From Hydrangea macrophylla (taxonomy: Eukaryota; Streptophyta; Magnoliopsida; Cornales; Hydrangeaceae): DNA of 64,000 bases. Below the pieces are notes generated by a model that was not told the DNA's origin, searched no databases, and saw nothing but the letters and a program-made list of their open reading frames with translations. Location: assembly GCA_033977485.1 (NCBI GenBank), contig CM066991.1:134805642-134869641 (forward strand), read 5' to 3'. This document shows positions 47,255 through 57,300 of this stretch, one piece after another; position 1 is the stretch's first letter, and each line of letters opens with the position of its first letter. Made by a program: the position numbers and the translations under genes.

Positions 47255-48323
47255 CCCTGATGGGAGTTTCAATTGCAATAAATATAGTATTGGCTCTTAG
47301 GGCTCTTTTCTATCTCCTTCTATCCAAACCAGACTCCTATCTCCTCTCTATCTCTATATACAACTTTGTGCTTTCTCCATTTTTTTTCCAACAATCAGTA
47401 CAATAATGATGTGTGACTTGTGTATTTTATATTTTGGGGTAGATATATGCATGTGGCCGTGTGTATATATACGTTTGCATTTTTTTTTTTTTTTGGAAAA
47501 CTGTGTATATTTGTTGAGGGTTGATAATTTTTTATTATGTGCAGAAAGTTTGGTTTGATAAGAGTACACGAAGGATGTGTTTGGCTATTTCTTAAAAAAA
47601 AATTGGCAAAAATCGGAAGACATGACCCGAGATACAGGAATCACATTTTTGTTGATGAATCTAGGTGAGAATTATGTTGTCCATATAGATGCATATTCCA
47701 ATTGTTAGATATTTCTGTGTCCTGTCCGATTCGTTGGAAGCCAAGGCTGATTTTTCCCAATTTCTTCTCGGTTACTATTGCTTAATTGGATTGTGCTATT
47801 TTCTTATATCCATCAGGACTCTATTATTGGGATGTTAAAATTTTGGCTTTCTGAATTGAAACTTTGTTTGTCTCTTGACTCTATTCTATCTACTCTGTTT
47901 AGCTGTGGTGTATAGTTTGACTTTGTGCAATTTGATGTTTTTTATGGGGTTCTTTTTGGCTTATGTAGTAGTAGCACTTTAGGTGTTTGATGGTTGTTCT
48001 ATTAGAGTTTTTAGTGTTAGCCAAGTGCGGTGGTTTGGATTTATTTATTTTATTTTATTTTATTTTATTTTATTGCTTCATGCAATTCTGGGATTTTGGT
48101 TTCTATGAGTTCATCCCAAGTCTCTGTCCCTTTATGATTGAAGCCTTGCATTGTTCAAACTTCAAAGGAATAAAAATAGATATGCAGATGAAGCCAGAGT
48201 ATTCAGCAGATTGAGTCTTGCTAATAATCCAAAGTAGGCCCATTTGATCAATCATATTGTGGTCAAGCATATGTGTATAAAACCAAAATTTGGTTTCTTT
48301 ATATATGTGTGTGTGTGTGTGTG

Positions 48324-48450
48324 TTTTTTTTTTTAAATCATTCGGTATAGTGGTCTCTTTATCAGGACCCAGGGGAGGGGGCAAGGTTCGAACCCTGGAA
48401 TGAGCGTGGCATGAAGAACATTTTTTACCAACTAGGCTAAAGTCGTTCTC
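48324..48450 (-). mobile_element. tRNA-derived SINE
   Basis: On the minus strand an A-box (TTAGCCTAGTTGGT, 48440-48427) is followed about 31 bp later by a B-box (GGGTTCGAACCT, 48395-48384). A short tRNA-unrelated body ends in an A-tract (T-run 48324-48334 on the plus strand). Spacing and order fit a pol III promoter of tRNA origin. Confidence 0.72.
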
Positions 48451-48492
48451 TTTCATATGTTGATTTGGTTTCACTATATATGTGTAGTCTAA

Positions 48493-48661
48493 ATAATGCT
48501 ATGTTTTCCAAATTTGAATCTCAAATGGCTCAACATTTGTATTACATGCTATGTGACAGTAGTGATTGGCAGTATCTCACGTCACTACATGTGGTACAAT
48601 TGATAAAGTGTTTTGAGACCCAAATCTAGAATTCAAATTTAGAAATTATAGTATTATTCTC
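48493..48661. mobile_element. putative MITE, AATAATGCTATG ends
   Basis: The left arm AATAATGCTATGTTTTCCAA and the reverse-complemented right arm AATAATACTATAATTTCTAA pair and continue with AATTTGAATCT/AATTTGAATTC. It resembles the GAGTAATGCTATG family at 49116-49282. The target duplication is unclear. Confidence 0.5.
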
Positions 48662-49115
48662 GTAGTATATATCAACATGATTATATATATATATATATAT
48701 ATTTTCCTTCAGTTCAACAAGAAGCAATGCAATTGTGGTTATGTCCAAAACTATGTCAAATAATCACCTAAATTGAGCTAATTTTTCAGCTATCTCATGA
48801 TTATATGGATTGAGTATTTAAAACACCCACAACAATACCCAAGCACTGATACAGTTGGTTTTATGGACTTCAGTAGTTAGGAATTACACTATCAGGTAAT
48901 GGCTTCATGTAGCATACAATTCGTGTTATCCCGTGCATAGCAGAGGGGTATCGACTAGTTGATTTTGATAATTGAGGTGTTTGATTACATAAATGCAAAA
49001 ATGAATTCGAATATTCATAAGACAATTGTGCACATGTTGTATTGCACATGATTAATTTATTTTATTATTACATATTAATAATTATTAATAAAAATTAATT
49101 AGCTACATAATTAAT

Positions 49116-49282
49116 GAGTAATGCTATGCTCCCCAAACCTTGTATTCAAGATGGTTCACAAATACTTGTGGCTGTGGGCCTGCTTAATTTTGATTGAGAG
49201 ATGTTGAAGGAGATCTGATCTCACTACCACATGTATTTGAGAATCATTTAAGATACAAAATTTGAAAAATACAGTATTACTC
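49116..49282. mobile_element. MULE-like MITE, GAGTAATGCTATG ends
   Basis: The left end GAGTAATGCTATGCTCCCCA and the reverse-complemented right end GAGTAATACTGTATTTTTCA form an imperfect inverted repeat. The flanks ataattaat and ataattcag agree at 7 of 9 bases, suggesting a 9-bp duplication. Confidence 0.6.
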
Positions 49283-49833
49283 ATAATTCAGTAGTTAAAT
49301 ATATTGTAATATCTATATTTTTGGCTTTATTTTGTTAATGAATTTCTAATTTACCGGACTGTAATTGTACCTATAAATTCTATTTTAAGATGCTACCTGA
49401 TATTTATACGCCTTTTATAATTTTTAAATATCGTTGATTTTATCAATGTTAGTAATATTTATATTTATATTAAGTTTTATTTCTATCACACGTTAATTAT
49501 ACTCGGACTGTATTTAGAACCCGGATTGGGTTAGCACGCAAGCCCATAACAATACCAGTGTTTCACATAATTCGTGCACGCGAACTTAACGAGACGCGTC
49601 GCATCAATCACATCGATCACAATCCCTTGAATTGTGAAAAAGTACACAACCACCCCTTACACTCCCTTACCTTGACTACCCACCACCTTACACACCCTAA
49701 CAACTAAACCCCTTCCACACTCAACCTCCATACCTCCTAACCACCCCCAACCTACTATCCTTACACACTCAAGTGAGTAGTGTGCATGTGAGTATAGTGT
49801 AGTGTGTTGAGAGAGCGAAAGGGGGAGTGCATA

Positions 49834-49868
<35 letters not shown>

Positions 49869-50578
49869 TGTATAAGTGCAGTGTGTGTTGCGTGTGTATG
49901 TGTTGTGTGGTAGTGAGTGGTATGGTGTTGTGTATGTTGGGTGCTTGTGTGTAGTGTGTATGCATGCATGTGTGTGAGTTGTGTACAGTGTGTGTCATGT
50001 GAGTGTGTAAGTGTTGAGTGATGTGTTGTGTGTTGCATGTGTGTGTATGTGTACATGTGCAGTGTGTGTATGTATGTTTGTGTGTATGTGTGTGGGTGTG
50101 TTGTGTTAATATATATATATATATTATGTGTTGTGTTAGTATGTATATGCTACTGTATTTAATTACGTTGACCCGTATATATTTTATATGTTATTACTGT
50201 ATTTACATTCACAATCTGCCCCATACACAAAATATCAATTTGCACGCATTACGGTGCAATGCACGAGGACCTAAGATGACATCATTGTACCCCCGACACA
50301 TCCCATGAATCATGGAAAACCAACCAACCACTACCATGTTTTGACCAACCACTCCCATCACCTTTTCAACTACCCCAACCACTCCCCTCACATCACTTCA
50401 CCACTTCCACACTCCATCTCCCCTCCACCACACATTTAATATATATATATATATAAATGCATATGTATATACATAGATATATATATATATATATACACTC
50501 CACCTTCCCACTCTCTTCTATAAATAGCCCCACTCCCCTCTCATTAGTTTGTTTAGAAAACTTAGAGAGAAGAGAAGA

Positions 50579-50582
<4 letters not shown>

Positions 50583-50620
<38 letters not shown>

Positions 50621-50639
50621 AAAGGGAGAGGAAACCGAG

Positions 50640-50723
<84 letters not shown>
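50583..50723. repeat. (GA)n-(GT)n-(GA)n microsatellite
   Basis: A (GA)n run, then (GT)n at about 50643-50672, then (GA)n to about 50722, just downstream of the TATAAATAG of element 4. Several long open frames here are translations of the repeat. Confidence 0.92.
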
Positions 50724-50726
<3 letters not shown>

Positions 50727-51055
50727 GAAGAAGAAGAAGAAGAAAATGAGGAAGACCTTCATTGGAGTTTGGAGGTCAAGCTCACCACCACCACCCCGCG
50801 ACCACCTTGCCACCACCACGACCACCCCAGAGTTAAGGTGAGTTCCTAACTCACTCGGTATACAAGATTTATGCCTATATTATCTTCATTTTATTATTAT
50901 GTCTAGGAAATATTGTGCTTAACAAGTGGTGTCCCTAACCTAGGCCCGTATTATCAGTCTATTATTATTATTATTATTATTATCTTGTTAGTAAATTCTG
51001 ATTGATACCATACTTAAACCAGTGGTACCGGACTAATGCCCGTGTTATGTGTTCC

Positions 51056-51092
<37 letters not shown>

Positions 51093-51496
51093 ATTATAGC
51101 CCAGTAAATCTCATATTTAACATATGTACCCCGAAGATTTATGTCCATCTCATTATTCTGTGAATAACTTTATTATTATTATTATTATTGTTGATTATTA
51201 TCAGTTGATTTACCTCATGCTTTAACGTGTTGTACTACGAGTTTAGAACCCGTACTATATTTCAAGAATAACACATGTTTAATTAACTTGTACCTCGTGC
51301 ATGTCACATGATACACCTCACGTAGGAGTCGGTGTCGTAACGTCAAGTCGACGTGTACGGGTATAGAGTCGGAGTCGGACGGTCGCGGAGACCAAGTCTG
51401 TATGCATTTGGAAATATGTGTAGTCGACCGCGGAGGTCCGAAAGTTGAGATGTAGTGAGTCGGTACTGTCAGATGGAATTACAGGATCGCATGTTG

Positions 51497-51768
51497 GCGA
51501 TGATTGCTACTATGGCCACGGAGAGGCAAACACGATAGCAAAGTAACCATGTTGATAAGCACAAATCAAGAAATGAATAAACACGGTTAGCCTGTAAGGC
51601 GAGATTACTACTGCGGTCGCGACAACCAACGATAGTAAAGTAACCGTTTCGCAAATCGGCGACGATATTCATAAGGCAAGGTCCCGGGGACCTAGAGTAC
51701 TTGGTTAGCTTGTAAAGCGAGATTACTACTGTGGCCACGGAGAGGCAAACAACGATAGTAAAGTAACC
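51497..51768. repeat. three about 50-bp imperfect repeats inside element 4
   Basis: Units at 51497-51548, 51599-51646 and 51718-51768 share GATTACTACTGTGGCCACGG- and CAACGATAGTAAAGTAACC-type text, spaced by 50-70 bp of unlike sequence. Confidence 0.75.
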
Positions 51769-52051
51769 ATAGCTCGACCCACGGGCGAGGACTCTAAGGC
51801 AACGGCGTTACACTGGTAATGTAACAAAGTCAAGTGAGTCGGATGTTAAGTCAAGTGAAGTCGAATATATCGATGATGCATAGTTCACGCACGGTTTCAT
51901 TATAATCCTTCCAACAATCATAACTATTCGCTATGTACTTTCACATATGTATTTTATAGTAGGAGTGTTCAGTTAGGATGCTCACTTAGCTTTTATTAAA
52001 GCTAACGGCATACTACGCCCTGGACATTCCCACGTCCAGGCTTCACAGGAT

Positions 52052-52177
52052 ATGACTACTCGGAGGAGCACCATTCAGAAAGAGCCTATGAAGAAGAAGC
52101 CTTCGAAGGGGAAGCCTACGACGATGAAGGTCACGGCTACACTAGCTAGAGGCGCGACATCAAGAAAGAAAACTTAG
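52052..52177 (+). CDS. 41-residue basic small ORF near the 3' end of element 4
   Basis: ATG at 52052 follows an acceptor-like CTTCACAG|GAT. The frame MTTRRSTIQKEPMKKKPSKG continues with more Lys and Arg and ends KK-T before TAG at 52177. At the same place element 2 has CAG|GTG followed by EKKKGKKKRDE and a stop, while element 1 has a shorter frame ending EESEK. Position after an intron-like stretch suggests the end of a spliced LTR transcript. It may simply be non-coding. Confidence 0.3.
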   Translation: MTTRRSTIQKEPMKKKPSKGKPTTMKVTATLARGATSRKKT

Positions 52178-52477
52178 TTGTTCCTCATAGATTTCTGTGT
52201 ATTTATACTAAGTTCTAGAATGGTGTCCGACGCCTTAATCACTTTTGCTCTTTTATCTTTTGAAACTACAAACTCTGATGTAATAGCTAGAAATCTCTTG
52301 ATGTATATATTCAGTTTGTACTTTTGCTTAAGATACTCTACTGTTATGTAGTGTGTTTGTGGACAATCAGTTAATGTAACTAGTCATGGCTTACGTATCC
52401 GGAAAGGAAAATTTTATTTCCCTCTAATTTCTGCTACTCCGGGGCGTGACATATATTTTACATAATACCAGTATACC

Positions 52478-52665
52478 ATTACATTACGAAAATACTTTTG
52501 CTCACCCAATTTTTGGTTCACCAATTGCATTAGTCAATGCAGTAGGATCCATGATTTAATTAATGATGTTTAATCCTGAGTCCCGTTGCATTGACCAATG
52601 AAAGACTTGAGTGAGCATTAGTGAATCACTTTTTAGGTGAGCAAAAATGCTCCTATTACGTTACT
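52478..52665. mobile_element. putative MITE with TTTTGCTCACC inverted repeats
   Basis: The left arm ACGAAAATACTTTTGCTCACC pairs with the reverse complement of GGTGAGCAAAAATGCTCCTA. A related, older arrangement (TTTTGCTC..GAGCAAAAC) lies at about 41965-42145. Target duplication is uncertain. Confidence 0.45.
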
Positions 52666-54381
52666 AATGATAATTGGTAATATTAGTTGTTTAATAATTA
52701 GTAGTACAATTATTTAAGGACAAAAATGTAAAAGTTGAATATGGTCAATCAATGTTTGACCCGTTTTGGTCAAGAGTCGGTATCAACCAGCTTGAGCCAG
52801 AACGCAATTTTAAGCGTCGGCCATCATAAAGGTTAAAGTGATCCAACTTGCCAAACACCACAAAAATTGGAACGACGAGCATCAAAAGCTATAGTATCGC
52901 TGGGCAAACCAGCCAAACGGCCTCATTGTATACATATTGTGTTTTGGCAAGTTTGGTTTGCTACCATTACTAAGGGTTACACCAAATGTGTGGTGTATCA
53001 AAGTCAAATTTGATCAATACAATTTGATGTATCAAACTTTCGCAGTCCGAACAACACAACACATCAAATACGTACTGAATGTTTTATTACGGAGTATATT
53101 TTATCTTTTACCTGTTTTTTATATTCTGCTTTTCAAGACTTGAATTTTTATAGTCAGAATTACACAGACATCTCAAATCTTCTCTATCTTACAGAAATCA
53201 TCCAGAAAAGAATTGCTCAAGAAATCTTCGAATGTTTTCTTCATACAAACCACAGCTCAATCAACAAAATCAATTCTTTAGCCAAATATTCAACCAATAA
53301 TATTGAGTTAGTTACTCCACTTTTCAAGTCATTTTCCACTTCAAAATAACCCTAATGCGTACACATCTTAACTAGTATTCTGATTTTACTGGTACAACAT
53401 CCAACTTTTACAAATCTATTTTATTCACCAACAAAAATTATTGACTCGTCACTCCTCTCAGTTACCAGTTACCACCATTGCTGCATTTTTTCTGGTTAGC
53501 CAAGCAACCTTTCTTTAAACAGAGAGCAAAAAGAGAAGAAAAGAAAATAAGGACACAATTTCAGTACAGTTCTTTGGGTGTGGTTGATATTATTCCCCTC
53601 ACATGAACAGTACAAACAGTATAAAATTATAGGTTAGTCCAAACTGTTTTTACCGTTTATGTGAGGCCCCAAGAACAGCACCAACTTTACCCAAAGAACT
53701 GTACTGAATTTTTTTTTTTTTTTCCAGAAAACATTCATTAAGTTACAAGTAAAGAGGACCATAGAATCTTAACATCATGAGGATTTGTTTAGCTGGTCAA
53801 GGGGGGAAAAAAAGGTGAAGGGATGTACAGGGTATCTCATTCTCTATTCTCTGTCGCGTGTAAGAGACTAATGAAACCATCCCAAATTGTTTGTACAATA
53901 TTTTTTACATGAAATCCATAGATCAATATCCACATTTGAACTACAGAACTTCAATACCTATTATGCACATATACAATTTAAAGAGGGCTTCGTCAACTCG
54001 CATAAAATACCTATAACTGATGTATGTTCTCTAGAGCCAGACCTACAAACTTGGCAGCCATTAAATACTACACCTACTAAAAGACTCATCCGAAGTCGGC
54101 AATTATAGGTCAGTAAATTCCTCCAACCATACTTCACACTTGATTAAAAAGGTACCCATACCAATGAAAACAACCAAGTGTACCAAACAGAAAGCTCTGA
54201 AACAATTAATAAAAGAACATCACAAGCATTTGATTTTTAAGCATTGTAGCCAAAACTGCTAATAAGACCATTCTCCATTAGCAGATCATCCTATACAAGT
54301 TCAATCAGATAACTATGATTTGAGCATTTCAGTGGAGTATATTAAGGTTGCAAAAGCCTATACACGCCATTACTCTAGATA
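52666..54381. other. intergenic, 3' flank of the E2 gene
   Basis: AT-rich. A TIR element lies at 53559-53709; nothing else is recognised. The frames at 52937-53349 are short and have no family resemblance. Confidence 0.45.
53559..53709. mobile_element. MITE with TTCAGTACAGTTCTTTGGGT ends
   Basis: The left end TTTCAGTACAGTTCTTTGGG pairs with the right end CCCAAAGAACTGTACTGAA. Pairing extends through the TGAACAGTA/TACCGTTTATGTGAGG region. The target duplication is not clear. Confidence 0.65.
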
Positions 54382-57300
54382 TCAAAGTTGAAGCAGAGGC
54401 AAGGCCATCACAACACCGAATATGGAAACCAGTAACAGCATCATCCAGGTTGGAACAGATTGCCTCCTGCAGTTCCTAATATCCTTTGGGACTTCTTTTC
54501 TATCCGTGTTGGCTTGCACAGTATTTCCACGTTTCTCCGAAAAGGGTGTGGAGTTCCCTTGTTGAGCCGGCAATGTTGACGCCTGTTCCTGAACACCAAG
54601 CTGCTGTTGTTCGTACTTCTCCATATACTCTGGGAACATTTTCCGGAATGTTGGACTGTTACCAGAAAAATTAAGAGTCAGAATCAATTACAATCCAATT
54701 GTAAAGAACCAAAAATATAACACAACAATAAATCCATGGTGGGCATTAATTTTAGGGCCAACTAGTTCAAAGGTACTGCTGCACAATATGTGGTAGCATT
54801 TCCTTACACAGTAACCTGGGACTTTAGTCATACTCATACTAAACAGTACAGTGAAAGACCTATTTTAGTGATTTTCTTCGAACCTGCTTCTTCTGAGCCC
54901 ACTTTCCACATTCCCAAAGAAAACAGAAAAAGAAACATATGAACCATAGCAGTGAGCTGGGTGTTGGGGGTTTAAAGTGCATTCCAATTATGGCTGCAAA
55001 CTTGGGCGGTTCATTCCAAGGCCGAGCTTGCCCACATAACAAATGAGCATGCTAGGGCGTACCTTAGTGGACTGTTCAAATTTGGGCCCAAGTAAAGGTT
55101 TGAGTTGGGCTTAGGGGCCAGGCCCAAATATCTTTTTTCTTATATTCTCGATTATATTCTTTTATAAATTAGTTTCAGGTAAACCTCAGGCAATGCTTTT
55201 GGATTGTCATGTACTCAATCATGGACCTTTTTGTTTAAAAAAACAGGAAAAGTTTTCTTCTATTCCAATAAAAAAACCTTACTTCAATCATTATGAATTC
55301 TTGTATTCTTGCTAATGAGGTCTTAAAGCAGGGAAAAAAAGTGGGCTAGGGCCCAGGGGCATGTACTCAAGGTCAGCCTGTGCTTGGGTTCACATAAATG
55401 GGACAGGACCTTAGACCATCCCTCACCCACACCAATCGGGAAAAGTAAGATAGATGGGCAATGTGTATCTATAGTTCTCGAAACTGCTGCTGCTTATATG
55501 GAACACAGCTAAAACCTCGGAAGTTTACGTAAGTTCATAACAGAAGTGGCCCAATCCAACCATAACTAATTGCTGAAGACGGAGAAAGGTGGATCATGGC
55601 AATGTATGGATACAGATACGGGAACACGGACGCGATATATTACAGCGACACAAACTAATATTACATTATGGAAACACGATATACCACGCCTCAATAAAAT
55701 TATGCATCAGCAACTTAATTAGGCCTCAGAGTAATGCCCATATTTAACTAATCTTAGGTTTAGATCGTCCCATATTGAGACCCGTTAACAACTTCCAACA
55801 CAAGGGTCATATTCTTCATAAGAGAGGAATATTCTTCATTGTGACCATCACTAAAACTCTGTTTGGTTCATAGATTGAGACAAGGTAAAAAAAAGAGAAG
55901 GGAAAAAGCTTAATTGTGCAAATAACCTTATATGGGAATGGATTTTGAAATTTTATGCTTGTTTAGTACTTGCTTGGGTCTTTAGTATGTTATTCTAATT
56001 TCTAAGGTAGACTATTTGGTGAAGTATTAGCGTGGCAACTTACTAATTGGCCAATGGACCTAATAAGCTGAAATACATTACTTTGATGTTTTAGCAATTT
56101 TACATGCACATGCTAATTTTTGAGTTCTTTGCATATGATTAAATATATTTAATTCATAATTGCTTTAAAATTTGCTCAATCCCACCCTTTGTTCTACGTC
56201 TTATGCCTTTAATAATTATGGTGTCATGTCCAACACGGACACGTGACCCTTCTAGAAGTGTTTGTGCTCCATCCATAGCAGGCCAAAACACCAATACTTG
56301 ATAACTTACAAGTAAGTTATCAAAATGCATAGGCCACCATGCAACAATTGCGCAATTAGCAAAATAGATGAGGATTTTGGCTGTGGCTTGAATGCTTTAA
56401 ACAGGTAAAAAAAAAAATCACAAATAGAACATAGGTGTTGCAACAACAGACTTACTTTTTACTATTGAAAGCAAGAGAAGCCTTTGCTAGCCGTTGTTTC
56501 TCCGCGACAGTAGTCGTAACACTACCAGTTGTAGGACTGTTATCCATCTGAGCCAAGAAAAAGGAACAAAAATTTGCATGTTCAAGCGAAGGAATGCTTG
56601 GAAACAGAACATGTACCACATAGATGCTTCAAAGTTGTCAATACAAGGTTGTAAATCTTTTTGGACCTTACAAACTACAAGCCTGTGCAGTGAACTCCAA
56701 CATCCTGCTAGGAATCACTGCTTAAATAACACCCAACCAAAGTGACTCATAACACTTGAACCAAGAACAAATCAGATATTTCTGCTGGCCAAACCATTGA
56801 TTAAGCACACTAGCAGTTTCACTAGCGAAAACACATCCCACTGAAGCCAAAATGAACATGAACAAGGTGCTTTTCTAATATTTTATTTTCACTCGCGTTT
56901 TCTGGTTTAGTGTACCTGACATTTCCTTTGCCTTTTGAATCTTCAGTATTACACATATAAGTGGGTGGTAGGAGCATGTCAAATTGTCAATATTTAACAC
57001 ATTCGACAACAGTTCACTAAACAAGACACAGCCACGTAGATAGCAGTGTACCCTGACTGAGTACAATATACATAATTTAGGTTACGTATAGGTTGAGATA
57101 TCCCATATGTTGCCGTGAGCAACAATGAATGGTAATATACCAGGATCATTTGTAACTTACATCAATATATTGGATTAAGTCAGCAGGTATATAACAAGTT
57201 TTTGGAGAGAACTGTAAATAACGTCATCAAAATGATTATCTCTAATTTCGACATATTAAGTGACGTATTATGGAGTAAAATCATTACAGTGTGTAGATTT

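Larger units (their letters stand above)
44475..48958 (+). mobile_element. Helitron complex (outer elements)
   Basis: A TCTATCTA 5' terminus appears at 44475 and again at 46662. Each leads into a TATATAATGACCGAAGCAAA segment, interrupted by nested insertions. The 3' terminus at 48958 reads GTATCGACTAG before T, preceded by the decayed hairpin CCCGTGCATAGCAGAGGGG. This fits Helitrons, which start TC, end CTRR after a hairpin and insert between A and T. Two related 5' ends but one outer 3' end are visible. No Rep/helicase gene is present. The body includes (CT)n(CA)n at about 47196-47253 and a SINE. Confidence 0.65.
49305..52451 (+). mobile_element. solo-LTR-like element 4 (putative TSD tatat)
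   Basis: The right end GGGGCGTGACA is the family terminus. A TGTAATATC at 49305, preceded by tatat, is the best left end and is mirrored by tatat after the right end (52452-52456). Being AT-rich, that duplication is weak evidence. Landmarks include TATAAATAG at 50519, a GAGTTAAGGTGAGTTCC donor-like site at 50831, CACTTAGC..TTAAAGCTAAC near 51985, and an acceptor-like CTTCACAG before a short Lys-rich frame, all in the order seen in elements 1 and 2. It lacks the palindromic decamers and is bulked by GT, GA and ATT microsatellites. Confidence 0.65.

Noticed and set aside
49657..50060. His/Thr-rich open frames on the minus strand
   Set aside because: They are translations of GT microsatellites inside solo-LTR-like element 4.
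50562..50849. Arg-Glu and Cys-Val repeat frames
   Set aside because: Pure (GA)n and (GT)n translation on both strands.
9224..52451. CRISPR array, because of repeated palindromic words with spacers
   Set aside because: The repeats are 10 bp, irregularly spaced, inside LTR-like elements of a plant genome; there are no cas genes.
53140..53349. Plus-strand 69-codon frame
   Set aside because: AT-rich, no recognisable motif, no promoter or splice context.
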